From NCBI GenBank assembly GCA_900546005.1, contig URBJ01000009.1:1-42302 (forward strand): a stretch of DNA of 42,302 nucleotides, in the 5' to 3' direction. Below the pieces are notes generated by a model. That model made no database searches. It saw nothing but the letters and a program-made list of their open reading frames with translations, and was not told the origin of the DNA. The stretch comes from an uncultured Alistipes sp. Its GTDB lineage: Bacteria > Bacteroidota > Bacteroidia > Bacteroidales > Rikenellaceae. How positions within the stretch are numbered: the stretch's first letter is position 1; the number at the start of each line of letters is the position of its first letter. The position numbers and the translations under genes were made by a program. This document shows, piece by piece, positions 14,448 to 23,422 of this stretch.

Positions 14448-16556
14448 TTAAAAGTTCGACAATCCTAATTTTTCGTACTCCTCGACTTGTCGGTCAAAAG
14501 CTTCAATCAATGCAGGGTCGAGTTCAGCCTCTTTCTTCCATTCGTCAGAACCGTACACACCGGCTTTGTTGTAGTCGAACGGAATGAAGCGGATTTTGCG
14601 ACACAGTTGTTTGTCCTTTACGGTAAAGTCTCCGTTTGCCGGATCAAATCCCGGATCGGCGATGATCGAGTGGGTATCTTTGCCTTTTGCCTGCCAATCT
14701 TTGAACGAAAGGCCCGGAACGATTTCGATGTTCGTTGTCCGCGTGTCCCAATAGCAGTTGTAGTCGGATTTGAATCCCACCTTTTCCCATGCGATTCCTC
14801 CCAATATACCACTGTCGAACCAGACGATGTTGTTCGCAAAGCGGAACGAGGTGTGGTTCTCCTCTCGGGTCGCTTCGAGTTGGGTTCTGATTTGGCCTCC
14901 GAAAATGTTGTTGCGGACGATGTTGTCGGCTCCGTAGTGCTGGTGGAATCCGCCACTCTTGCATTTATAGACCAAATTGCGCTCCAGAATGATGCCGGTA
15001 GATCCTTCGTCGGTATAGAGTCCCCAACCACCGTAATAGAGCGAATAGATGTGGTGGATTTTGTTGTTGCTGAGGGTCGTTCCCTCTGACAGGCCGAGCG
15101 TATAGATTCCTCCCATATCGGAGAGTTCTCCCCATCCTAAATGGTGGATATGGTTGTACTCTATGCGGTTGCGCTTGGAGGGGCTGTTGCCGTATCCCCA
15201 TACCCAACCGACCGAAATACCCGTATAGCGGAAATCGGCAATGTCGTTATGGGTGATCTTGTTGTCCGACGCATTGAAGATGATTACGCCTACGGCACAT
15301 GGGAAGGTATATCCTCCGTGTTGGATGATGTTGTTGTCGACCGTGATGTGGTTGGTTATTTCGGATACATTCGGCCGAATCACGGTTTCTCCGATTTTAA
15401 CTCCGCAGGCTCCGATGTCGAAAATTTTGCTCTGTTTGATCGAGCAGTTCGTGCAGGCTCTCCGGAACCAAATACCGCTCACTCCGGTGTGGGCAATCTC
15501 GCACGATTCGAAGTTTACGTTGCGGGCAAAGTTTGCCTCGACAGCGGCGGGTACGGATGCGGCAGCCTGTTCGGGACCGTTCCCTAAAGTGGGCGTGTTA
15601 TACGAAACGGCATACAAAGCAAGGTTTTTGAAATGCAGGTTTTGTACGCTTTGGGTTTCATCTCCTTGGATGGTGATCAGTTTTTCCAGCATTGGGGCGA
15701 TACATACGGTGTTTTCCACCCGTTCGCCCGGGTAGGGTATATAGTACAAGTAGCCCTCATTTTTGTCGAGGAACCATTCGCCGGGAGCGTCAAGGCAACT
15801 CCAGTCATTCTCAATGATGAATCGTGTACGGGCATCGATCGGGTTCCACGGCTGCATTCCCGGGGCAGAAAAAAGTAACGTGCTGTCGCTCGCATCCTGA
15901 TGGATGATCGGAAATTTCGAGACGTCCCATTTGTGATAGAACCACGCCAAAGCCTCGCCTGCATTCGTGAGTTTCGGCAGGGGTTGTTGTGAGGCAACGC
16001 GTATGGTGGCCCATGCCGGTATGCGGTAACCCGTCGTATCGAGTACGGTCTGTTCTGAAGCAGCCACATTGTAGAACGATCCTCGGTCGGGAGTCTGTGC
16101 CCGGAACCGGCGCTCGCCATTGACGTAGAGCTGCTCGAAGTCAAACCCGTAGAGCTTTACTTCGGGAATGTAGACTCTCCAGAGCGTGTCGTTGACCGTC
16201 TGAAAAGGGTTGAGACGGATACCCCCGTAGAGGATGGGTTTGGCTCCTCCGTAGCCTTCGAAAATGACGGGACTGTTTTCGAGTCCGGAGTTATCGGCGT
16301 TGAAAACCAACGGCTCGGTCAAGAAATAGTCGCCACGGGCAATGCGTACCCGTATCGTGTCTCCGGTGGCCTCTCCTGCGGCTCTCCATCTGTGGATGCG
16401 TTCGCAGGCTTCGTTCGGTGTAGCCAGAGGACTCTCTTTGGTGCCTTCGTTGCTGTCGTTTCCGTTTGGTGCGACGTAAATCAGGCGGCTGTTACCCGAC
16501 AATTCAATCATACCGGCGCTTAACAGACAGAAAATCAAACTAATCAAACGTCTCAT
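14448..16556 (-). CDS. Secreted right-handed beta-helix protein, GH141-like
   Basis: A 702-residue exported protein with an N-terminal signal peptide (no clear lipobox; cleavage probably near residue 21). It starts with the YVAPNGNDSNEGT...SPLATPNEA motif common to secreted beta-helix glycan-active enzymes. A beta-sandwich-like insertion follows. From about residue 330 to 600 there are many parallel beta-helix rungs with N-x-I/F spacing (SCEIAHTGVSGIWF, NNIIQHGG, NKITHNDIADFRYTGISVG, NRIEYNHIHHLGWG, NNKIHHIYSLYYGGWG). This matches the GH141-type family, which includes an alpha-L-fucosidase acting on rhamnogalacturonan II, and related xylanase-like proteins. GH110 or an uncharacterised helix family are alternatives. 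It lies 36 nt downstream of the radical SAM gene on the same strand and may be cotranscribed. Confidence 0.72.
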   Translation of the reverse strand: MRRLISLIFCLLSAGMIELSGNSRLIYVAPNGNDSNEGTKESPLATPNEACERIHRWRAAGEATGDTIRVRIARGDYFLTEPLVFNADNSGLENSPVIFEGYGGAKPILYGGIRLNPFQTVNDTLWRVYIPEVKLYGFDFEQLYVNGERRFRAQTPDRGSFYNVAASEQTVLDTTGYRIPAWATIRVASQQPLPKLTNAGEALAWFYHKWDVSKFPIIHQDASDSTLLFSAPGMQPWNPIDARTRFIIENDWSCLDAPGEWFLDKNEGYLYYIPYPGERVENTVCIAPMLEKLITIQGDETQSVQNLHFKNLALYAVSYNTPTLGNGPEQAAASVPAAVEANFARNVNFESCEIAHTGVSGIWFRRACTNCSIKQSKIFDIGACGVKIGETVIRPNVSEITNHITVDNNIIQHGGYTFPCAVGVIIFNASDNKITHNDIADFRYTGISVGWVWGYGNSPSKRNRIEYNHIHHLGWGELSDMGGIYTLGLSEGTTLSNNKIHHIYSLYYGGWGLYTDEGSTGIILERNLVYKCKSGGFHQHYGADNIVRNNIFGGQIRTQLEATREENHTSFRFANNIVWFDSGILGGIAWEKVGFKSDYNCYWDTRTTNIEIVPGLSFKDWQAKGKDTHSIIADPGFDPANGDFTVKDKQLCRKIRFIPFDYNKAGVYGSDEWKKEAELDPALIEAFDRQVEEYEKLGLSNF

Positions 16557-16592
16557 AACTATAAGTAATTAAACAGATTCGTAACAGTGAGT

Positions 16593-18707
16593 TTAGATGT
16601 GCAGCATCCCATACGAGCGTAAGATATCCCATTTTTTCGAAAGATACAACGCCAGAAACGAAGATTCGCTGTATTTCTGAAAAAGTTCGGCTGCTTCGCT
16701 GAGGGTTGTTGTCCGTGACAGGTCGGCGATCGACCGGATCAGATCCATCAGAAAATCGGCCTCTTCCGGTTTGAATTTCAGATGTTTCGGTGCGGCTTGG
16801 TCGAATAGTACGATTCCCTCCTCGTCGCGTTGTGGCAGAGAGCCGATCCAGATAATTCGCCGCTTTTCATCGTAAAGTCGGGCCGCATCGGGCTCGATCA
16901 TGCAGTCGGCGATCAGTGTGGGTTCGACCGTAGTGACGGGAACTTTTCCTGTAAACCATTTGTGGACCGGTCGCTCCAGTTCGTAATCATACATGTAGTG
17001 TTGCAGCGCTGTGTTCAGCGACTCTCCGGCGGCTTTCAGGTTGTAGTTCCGATTCTCGACAAAACGGATCTCGTTGTTGGCGAACGGATGCAGTGCGTCG
17101 CTCCGGCGTCTGACTCCGAACAATTCGGGGTGTTGTCCGCTGGAGCTGTGTACGGTCATCGCGTATCGGTGCCAGAAGGCCGATTGAGCCAGCTCGTTAG
17201 CGAACAACTGCCGGACAACTTCCAGCGAGTCGACGGTCTCTTGCAGGGTTTCGGTTGGGAAACCGTACATCAGATAGGTGTGGGAGAGGATGCCGGCCCG
17301 TGAAAGATTGCGTAGCGTGCAAGCGGCCTGATGGATTGTTACTCCCTTGTTCATCAGTTTGAGCAGGCGGTCCGAGGCAACTTCAAGGCCCCCCGATACC
17401 GCAATGCAACCCGCTGCCGCCATCAGCCGACAGAGATCCTCCGTGTAGCTTTTCTCGAAACGGATGTTGGTCCACCACGTAACGTTCAACCCCCTGCGTA
17501 GGATCTCGAGCGACAGCTCTTTGAGGATTTTGGGTGGGGCCGCTTCGTCGGTGAAGTGGAATCCGTGGCTACCTGTCTGGCTGATGATCCGTTCCATCCA
17601 ATCGACCAGCATCGGGGCCGGGACACGGTCATAACGCCCGATGTAGTCGAGCGAAGTGTCGCAGAAAGCACACCGTGCCCAATAGCAGCCGTGGGCCAAC
17701 ACCATCTTGTTCCAGCGTCCGTCGGTCCACAACCGGTGCATCGGGTTGGTCACCTCGAGCAGCGACACATACTTGTCGTGGGGTAATCCGCTGAAATCGG
17801 GACACCCCCTCTCGGCATGTGATAGCGGTGCATCGGCACTGTGATATCCGTCTCGTGTGTAGGTGTGAACCAACTCGCCGCCGGAGAGGATGCGTTCGAG
17901 CGGGATCTCTCCGTCATCCAACACAATGTAGTCGACATATTTGAAGATGCGCTTGTCGCTCAAGTTGCGAAGTTCGGTCGTGGGGTAGCCACCCCCCAGC
18001 ACAATGCGTACTTCCGGACGCGTTTCCCGGATATATCGTGCACACCGCAAGGCTGCCAGCAAACATCCGGGAAAGGGTACGTTGAACCCGACAACCGTAG
18101 GCTGTGATCTTTGCAACTGTTTCTCGAGTAGTTCGGTCATTTCCCTTTCGATCGCATTTTCCGGAGCGGTGATTTCGGGTTCGATCTGGTCGAAGGTTTC
18201 GATCGCGGCGGCCAATTGCTCTCCGTAACGGACGATTTCGAAGTTTTCGCTGATCGTTGCCCGAATGTAGTCGCTCAGGTCTTGCAGGTAGAGCGTGCAG
18301 ATGTATCGGGCACACTCTGTGGAACCGAGCATGCCGAATGCAGACTCCGTGTCGCCGATACTTTTGAAACGTCCGGCCTGTGGTAAGAAAGTCCCCGAAC
18401 AGATCCTGTGGGCCAGAGTAGGGTCTAAACCCCGAAGGAATGCCATAACCGAGTCTATCGTAGCACAATAGCGATCCTTTTGGGCGTAGATGTGTCGGAT
18501 ATTTTCATCATCTGTATCAGCGTTCCATGTCTCGAAAACCTTTTGAAGAAACTTTGCCGAAAAGATTTGTTCGATGGTTTCTATCGACAGGTCGCATTGT
18601 TCGACTGCATAACCGGCTCGGGTAAGGTAACCCTTCAAGTAAGCCGTGGCCGGATATGGACAGTTGATTTGGAGAAAGGGAGGGGTGATCAGCAGCAGTT
18701 TTTCCAT
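16593..18707 (-). CDS. B12-binding-type radical SAM protein
   Basis: A 704-residue cytoplasmic protein. Residues about 200-300 form a Rossmann-like cobalamin-binding-type domain (TVVGFNVPFPGCLLAAL, IVLGGGYPTTELRNL, VLDDGEIPLERIL) that lacks the DxHxxG base-off motif. The radical SAM core follows. Its cluster cysteines are C341, C346 and C349 in GCYWARCAFC, a CX4CX2C spacing instead of CX3CX2C. Later core motifs are GFHFTDEAAPP, TWWTNIRFE, SGGLEVASDRLLKLMNKG and YLMYGFPTET. A C-terminal extension of about 180 residues has no fold I recognise. Such enzymes methylate or rearrange unactivated carbons; the substrate is unknown. Its ATG shares one base with the stop of the upstream metallo-beta-lactamase gene (TAATG), so the two are translationally coupled. 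Confidence 0.87.
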   Translation of the reverse strand: MEKLLLITPPFLQINCPYPATAYLKGYLTRAGYAVEQCDLSIETIEQIFSAKFLQKVFETWNADTDDENIRHIYAQKDRYCATIDSVMAFLRGLDPTLAHRICSGTFLPQAGRFKSIGDTESAFGMLGSTECARYICTLYLQDLSDYIRATISENFEIVRYGEQLAAAIETFDQIEPEITAPENAIEREMTELLEKQLQRSQPTVVGFNVPFPGCLLAALRCARYIRETRPEVRIVLGGGYPTTELRNLSDKRIFKYVDYIVLDDGEIPLERILSGGELVHTYTRDGYHSADAPLSHAERGCPDFSGLPHDKYVSLLEVTNPMHRLWTDGRWNKMVLAHGCYWARCAFCDTSLDYIGRYDRVPAPMLVDWMERIISQTGSHGFHFTDEAAPPKILKELSLEILRRGLNVTWWTNIRFEKSYTEDLCRLMAAAGCIAVSGGLEVASDRLLKLMNKGVTIHQAACTLRNLSRAGILSHTYLMYGFPTETLQETVDSLEVVRQLFANELAQSAFWHRYAMTVHSSSGQHPELFGVRRRSDALHPFANNEIRFVENRNYNLKAAGESLNTALQHYMYDYELERPVHKWFTGKVPVTTVEPTLIADCMIEPDAARLYDEKRRIIWIGSLPQRDEEGIVLFDQAAPKHLKFKPEEADFLMDLIRSIADLSRTTTLSEAAELFQKYSESSFLALYLSKKWDILRSYGMLHI

Positions 18708-19489
18708 TACGGTTCATCGGGTATTTCAACGGTCAATCCGTCGTAAGCGAAATGTACGCCTTCGGGTAATCGGGGCTCTTCGACGGCATGCCGGCCCATC
18801 TGATGGGAAACATGCGTCAGGTAAGTTGTCTTCGGGGAGACAAGATAGCTGATGTGCAGTGCTTCGTCCAGCGTGAAATGCGACAGGTGATGCTCCTTGC
18901 GCAGTGCATTGATGACTAACGTGTCAACTCCCTTGATTTTTTCTATCTCGGAGGGCTCGATCCGGTTCATGTCGGTCAGGTAGGCCAGTTTCCCGATACG
19001 AAACCCCAGTACCGGCAGTTTGTAGTGGGTTCCCCGGATCGGAATGATTTCGGTATCCCTCACGTAAAACGGTTGGTCGGGCTGGATCGTATGCAGGTTG
19101 ATCTCCGGAACACCCGGATAGGGGTGCTCGGAGAAGGCGTAGTCGAAGTCGTGTTTGACCCGGTGCTGTACCCGTTCTTCGGCATAGATGTCGATGGCCC
19201 GGCCCGTAACGTAGTTGAATGCCCGGACATCATCGATTCCCCCGATGTGGTCCTTGTGCTCGTGGGTCAGCAAAATGGCATCCAAACGTTTGACCCCTTC
19301 GCGCAGCATCTGTTGCCGGAAGTCGGGTCCGGCATCGATCGAGATCGTCGTGCCGTCCCGGGTTTCGACTAATGCGGATGTCCTCAGCCGTTTGTCGCGC
19401 GGATCATCCGATTGACATACCCAACATCCACAAGAGATTACCGGTACGCCTTGCGAGGTTCCTGTGCCCAGAAAAGTGAGTTTGGTCAT
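18707..19489 (-). CDS. PhnP-like metallo-beta-lactamase-fold hydrolase
   Basis: A 260-residue MBL-fold protein. The metal motif THEHKDH gives H76, H78, D80 and H81. An N-terminal cysteine trio C20, C22 and C25 (SCGCWVC) matches the structural zinc site of PhnP-type phosphodiesterases. Later metal/His segments are GTHYKLPVLGF, YLTDMNR and THVSHQMGRH. The family hydrolyses cyclic phosphates or phosphodiesters (PhnP acts on ribose cyclic phosphate). No phn genes are nearby, so the substrate is open. The stop codon overlaps the radical SAM start in TAATG. It begins 54 nt after the POT transporter gene with no visible promoter, so it probably belongs to the same transcript. Confidence 0.87.
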   Translation of the reverse strand: MTKLTFLGTGTSQGVPVISCGCWVCQSDDPRDKRLRTSALVETRDGTTISIDAGPDFRQQMLREGVKRLDAILLTHEHKDHIGGIDDVRAFNYVTGRAIDIYAEERVQHRVKHDFDYAFSEHPYPGVPEINLHTIQPDQPFYVRDTEIIPIRGTHYKLPVLGFRIGKLAYLTDMNRIEPSEIEKIKGVDTLVINALRKEHHLSHFTLDEALHISYLVSPKTTYLTHVSHQMGRHAVEEPRLPEGVHFAYDGLTVEIPDEP

Positions 19490-19543
19490 CGTTTCTCTCA
19501 GTTTTTGTCTCCGTGTAAATTGCGAAAAAGTCGGCGCGTCATG

Positions 19544-21067
19544 TTATCGGGCGATCCGGTTCAACCAATGAAGCATGGCGAACATCACGGTCATCGAGAC
19601 GAGACATACGATAACGAATACGCTCCATGTCAGCCACAGCGGTACACTTTCGTAGAGCAGCGCTCCGATGAAGAGCAGTTGGTTGCCGATTCCCGTAGCG
19701 GCCAACCAGCCTCCCTGCATGATTCCCTGATATTGGGGGGGTGCCACTTTCGAGACGAACGATATGCCGAGCGGACTGATGAAGAGTTCGGCGACGGTAA
19801 GAATCAGGTAGGTTACGATCAGTAGGATCGGTGTGACGCGTTGCGGATCGGGAAGTCCACCCATCTTTTCGACCTCAGCAGCCGTAGGCAATCCGATTGA
19901 ACCGAGCGTCATGATCAGGTAGGCCAGAGCTGCTACGCCCATACCGATTCCGATTTTGGCCGGTGTGGAAGGTTCGATACCCTTGGCTCTCCACCACCCG
20001 AACAGGGCCAGTATGATCGGTGTCAGGAAGACCACAAAGAACGGATTGGCCGACTGGAACAGCTCGGCAGTAATGTCGAACGAACCGATCTTCAGTAAGG
20101 TGTACTCTTGTGCGAAATAGGTGAGGGTAAGACCGTTCTGATGGAACGAGAACCAGAAGAAGATAACGACAGCGTAAACGGCGATCAAGGCCCAGATTCG
20201 TTGTTTGACCTCTTGTGCCGATATTTGGATGGCTTGTTTGTCTGCGGTCGTTTGGTTGCTCTTCACGATAGGAGCCGGCGTGGGCAGTTTCTTTCGGTTA
20301 AGCAGGAAAACCAGCAGTGAGAAGCACATGGCGATGATGGCAATGCCGAAAGCAAAGTGGAAGCCGGTGGTAAATGCATTCAGATAGTCGTTGGCGAATT
20401 GTGTGAGATCGGCCGGGGCCGTGCCGTGACAAACCTTTGTGGCTAGTTCGGTATATCGTGCGGCAGCCTCACTGGAGAGGTTGCCCTGCAAGAATCCGTG
20501 GCACAGATTCGGGAGGTCCGAATCGTACAGGAATCCTTTAGACGAGAGCCATGCGTTTCGCATTCCGACGGCAGCAAGTGGTGCGAAAATAGCACCGATG
20601 TTGATGAACATATAAAAAAGCGAAAATCCGGAGTCCCGCATTTTCGCGTATTTTTCGTTGTCGTACATCTGTCCGACGAGAGCTTGCAGGTTCCCCTTGA
20701 AGAGACCGTTCCCGAAAGCGATGGCGAAAAGACCGATGCAGGTGATGCTCAGAAAGAGCGTTTTGTTTGGGGTCGGTGTTGGACTGGGAATGGCGAGGAT
20801 CAGGTATCCTGCGGCCATGAGGATCAGTCCGGTTAGGATGGTGGCTTTGTAACGACGGGTTTTGTCGGCAATCAGACCTCCGATGAAGGCGAGGATGTAA
20901 ATCGAAAAGTAGAATACGGAATAGATGATTCCGGCATTGGTCTTGTCGAGACCGAATTTGGCCGTGAGAAACAGCACGAGAATGGCCATCATGGTATAGA
21001 AACCGAAACGTTCGCCCATGTTGGCCACCGCAGCGGGTAGTAATCCTTTGGGGTGTTTTTGTAACAT
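19544..21067 (-). CDS. POT/PTR2-family proton-coupled oligopeptide transporter
   Basis: A 507-residue inner-membrane protein of the major facilitator superfamily with about 12-14 hydrophobic segments. The N-terminal GERFGFYTMMAILVLFL is the POT signature (ExxERFxYY type), and FFWFSFHQNGLTLTYFA, GISFVSKVAPPQYQGIMQG and LFISPLG are typical of the later helices. It should import di-/tripeptides with protons. The frame is open for 63 more codons upstream, but the start at 21067 matches family N-termini. It also lies downstream of a -7 box at 21106-21113, whereas the longer version would run into the divergent glgB region. It diverges from glgB. Confidence 0.92.
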   Translation of the reverse strand: MLQKHPKGLLPAAVANMGERFGFYTMMAILVLFLTAKFGLDKTNAGIIYSVFYFSIYILAFIGGLIADKTRRYKATILTGLILMAAGYLILAIPSPTPTPNKTLFLSITCIGLFAIAFGNGLFKGNLQALVGQMYDNEKYAKMRDSGFSLFYMFINIGAIFAPLAAVGMRNAWLSSKGFLYDSDLPNLCHGFLQGNLSSEAAARYTELATKVCHGTAPADLTQFANDYLNAFTTGFHFAFGIAIIAMCFSLLVFLLNRKKLPTPAPIVKSNQTTADKQAIQISAQEVKQRIWALIAVYAVVIFFWFSFHQNGLTLTYFAQEYTLLKIGSFDITAELFQSANPFFVVFLTPIILALFGWWRAKGIEPSTPAKIGIGMGVAALAYLIMTLGSIGLPTAAEVEKMGGLPDPQRVTPILLIVTYLILTVAELFISPLGISFVSKVAPPQYQGIMQGGWLAATGIGNQLLFIGALLYESVPLWLTWSVFVIVCLVSMTVMFAMLHWLNRIAR

Positions 21068-21105
21068 ATGCCGATTATTTATTTGTTGTAGTGTTGTAAT
21101 ACTGA

Positions 21106-21113
21106 CAAAGATA
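21106..21113 (-). promoter_or_regulatory. -7 box of the POT transporter gene
   Basis: On the minus strand TATCTTTG fits TAnnTTTG and lies 38 nt before the start at 21067. It supports that start codon. No good -33 box is seen. Confidence 0.6.
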
Positions 21114-21147
21114 AAGTTTTTTCCCGGTAATTGCTTGGTCGGAATGC

Positions 21148-21155
21148 TAATTTTG
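21148..21155 (+). promoter_or_regulatory. -7 box of glgB
   Basis: TAATTTTG fits TAnnTTTG and lies 24 nt before the ATG at 21180. It is back to back with the POT transporter -7 box, 34 nt apart, so the two genes could share regulation. No good -33 box is seen. Confidence 0.55.
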
Positions 21156-21179
21156 CTTAACTTTATTTGATCGAAAAAC

Positions 21180-23219
21180 ATGGAAGGTATGGATAAATCG
21201 CGGGAACTTCCTGTCGTAGCGCAGGATGAGTGGCTCAAACCCAATGAGGCCGACATGGAACGACGCTATGAGCGGTATCTCTCCCGTCTGGAGGAGATTC
21301 GGCGTCGCTGTGGTTCGCTCGTCGACTACGCCAACGGCTATCTCTATTTTGGGTTTCAGTACGATGCTCAGTTGCAGGGGTGGTGGTTTCGTGAGTGGTT
21401 GCCGGGGGCACAGGATGTTTATCTGTTCGGCGATTTCAACGGGTGGCAGCGGACTCAGTATCGGCTGAAACGTGCGGCGGATGGGGTGTGGAGTATATTT
21501 TTCCCCGATGAAGAGTTTTCCGGACGGCTGGTACACCGGTCGAAGATGAAGATGCTGGTGCACGGCAAGAACGGATGGCTCGAACGCATCCCTTCCTACA
21601 TCCGACGGGTGGTGCAGGACGAACGGACCAAAGATTTTTGCGGCCAGTTGTGGGCGCCTCCCGAACCGTTCGACTGGCAGGGGGATCGGTTCGATATAGC
21701 CCAGATCGGTCCGCTGTTTATCTATGAATGCCATGTGGGGATGGCACAGGAGGAGCCTAAAATCGGGACCTATGCCGAATTTACCGAGCGCGTGCTGCCC
21801 CGAATCAAAAAGGATGGATACAACACCGTACAGCTGATGGCGGTGGCAGAACACCCCTACTACGGAAGTTTCGGTTACCACGTGAGTAACTTTTTCGCCC
21901 CTTCGTCGCGATTCGGTACCCCCGAAGAGTTGAAGACGCTGATCCGAACGGCTCACAAAATGGGCCTTGCCGTGGTGATGGATTTGGTACATGCCCACTA
22001 TGTCAAAAATATCAACGAGGGAATCAATGAACTGGACGGCACCGATTGCCTCTATTCTCCGCCCGGAACCGCAGGAGATCATCCCTACTGGGGATCCAAA
22101 CTTTTCGATTACGGAAAGGATCAGGTGCGCCATTTTCTGCTCTCCAATATCAAGTATTGGATGGATGAGTTCCATTTCGACGGATTCCGTTTCGACGGCG
22201 TGACCTCGATGACCTACTACCATCACGGCTATACTGAGTTCGACTCTCGTGAAAAATACTTTTGTCCCGATGTTAATGAGGATGCTCTCTGTTATTTGAC
22301 GCTGGCCAACCGGTTGGTGCACGATCTGAATCCCTCGGCGGTGACCATTGCCGAGGATGTCAGCGGAATGCCCGGTATGTGTGTGCCGACCGAGATGGGG
22401 GGCGTGGGCTTTGACTATCGTCTCGGTATGGCGGTTCCGGACTTCTGGATCAAACTGCTGAAAGAGGTGCCCGACGAGGATTGGGATATCTGGCAGATGT
22501 GGAACATGATGACCGATCGCCTGCCCTATGTCCATACGGTAGCCTATTGTGAGTCGCACGATCAGGCTTTGGTCGGCGACAAAACGCTGGCCTTCCGGTT
22601 GATGGATCGGGCTATGTATACCGATATGGACCGGGCGGTCGAGAGCGTGGTGATCGATCGGGGAATGGCACTGCACAAGATGATCCGCCTCTTCACCATA
22701 TCGTTGGCTGGTGACGCGTGGCTGAATTTTATGGGCAACGAGTTCGGACACCCCGAATGGATCGACTTTCCCCGGGAGGGCAACGGATGGAGCTATGCGC
22801 ATGCACGTCGCCAGTGGAGTTTGGCCGATAACGGTTTTTTGAGGTATAGTTTTCTGGGGGCTTTTGATCGGGCCATGTTAAGTCTGGTGCAGGAGAACCA
22901 CATTCTCGAAAGCGGATATGCCTACAACCACTTGATGGATGTGGAGAACAAGACGTTGGTGTACAGTCACGGGACGGTGGTTTTTGTTTTCAACTGGCAT
23001 CCCTCGCGCAGTCTGCCCGATTATGAGATTCCGGTTCCTGAACCGGGAAGCTATCGGATTCTGCTAAGTACGGATGCCAAAGCTTTTGGAGGGTACGATC
23101 GGATCGATCCGGAGGTTGTGGCCTTCAGTCGGACCAAGTTCGATTCGAAGGGCGATCCGCACTATTCGATCTGCGTCTACAACTTGTGCCGGGCGGCTTT
23201 GGTGTTGAAAAAGGTGTAG
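21180..23219 (+). CDS. glgB: 1,4-alpha-glucan branching enzyme, eukaryotic-type (GH13_8)
   Basis: A 679-residue glycogen branching enzyme that cuts alpha-1,4 chains and makes alpha-1,6 branches. An N-terminal CBM48 module covers about 50-150 (GWWFREWLPGAQDVYLFGDFNGW). The GH13 barrel carries catalytic Asp D339 (GFRFDGVTSM), Glu E392 (IAEDVSG) and the stabilising Asp D461 in ESHDQ. A C-terminal beta domain follows FMGNEFGHPEW. The stretches SFGYHVSNFFAPSSRFGTPEELK and YWGSKLFDYGK resemble eukaryotic/GH13_8 branching enzymes rather than the usual bacterial GH13_9 form. No other glycogen genes are adjacent. ATG at 21189 is an alternative start. Confidence 0.93.
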   Translation: MEGMDKSRELPVVAQDEWLKPNEADMERRYERYLSRLEEIRRRCGSLVDYANGYLYFGFQYDAQLQGWWFREWLPGAQDVYLFGDFNGWQRTQYRLKRAADGVWSIFFPDEEFSGRLVHRSKMKMLVHGKNGWLERIPSYIRRVVQDERTKDFCGQLWAPPEPFDWQGDRFDIAQIGPLFIYECHVGMAQEEPKIGTYAEFTERVLPRIKKDGYNTVQLMAVAEHPYYGSFGYHVSNFFAPSSRFGTPEELKTLIRTAHKMGLAVVMDLVHAHYVKNINEGINELDGTDCLYSPPGTAGDHPYWGSKLFDYGKDQVRHFLLSNIKYWMDEFHFDGFRFDGVTSMTYYHHGYTEFDSREKYFCPDVNEDALCYLTLANRLVHDLNPSAVTIAEDVSGMPGMCVPTEMGGVGFDYRLGMAVPDFWIKLLKEVPDEDWDIWQMWNMMTDRLPYVHTVAYCESHDQALVGDKTLAFRLMDRAMYTDMDRAVESVVIDRGMALHKMIRLFTISLAGDAWLNFMGNEFGHPEWIDFPREGNGWSYAHARRQWSLADNGFLRYSFLGAFDRAMLSLVQENHILESGYAYNHLMDVENKTLVYSHGTVVFVFNWHPSRSLPDYEIPVPEPGSYRILLSTDAKAFGGYDRIDPEVVAFSRTKFDSKGDPHYSICVYNLCRAALVLKKV

Positions 23220-23388
23220 CCCGGAGGTGGATGGACTGTCAGACCGGATGGGTCGGGCGGGGGGGAGTTCTAAAAAGGGAAAGTAGTGAGCAGGAAGAGA
23301 GAAGTGATGGGGAAGATTTGCGGCCCTATTATGATTGGGGAAAGCCGTCGCAAAGGCTTATGCGGGCTTATGAGGAAAAAATCTGTCG

Positions 23389-23411
23389 GGAAAGCCAGTC
23401 TGGGCATTTCC
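23389..23411 (+). repeat. Hairpin between glgB and the GH5-like gene
   Basis: GGAAAGCC (23389-23396) pairs with GGC-A-TTTCC (23403-23411), 8 bp with one bulged A and a 6-nt loop. It sits 12 nt before the -33 box of the next promoter. It may end glgB transcription, though no T-run follows, or act as an operator. The rest of the 262-nt gap holds nothing I recognise apart from the promoter. Confidence 0.35.
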
Positions 23412-23422
23412 GTGGGGTGAAA

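Noticed and set aside
21068..21256. 63-codon N-terminal extension of the POT transporter
   Set aside because: The -7 box and the divergent glgB start lie in this stretch, and the residues do not resemble POT proteins; the start at 21067 fits the family.
21147..22802. 551-codon open frame on the minus strand opposite glgB
   Set aside because: It lies fully antisense to a clear branching enzyme, its translation has no domain-like pattern, and the composition (many His, Gln, Arg) fits the complement of the glgB codons.
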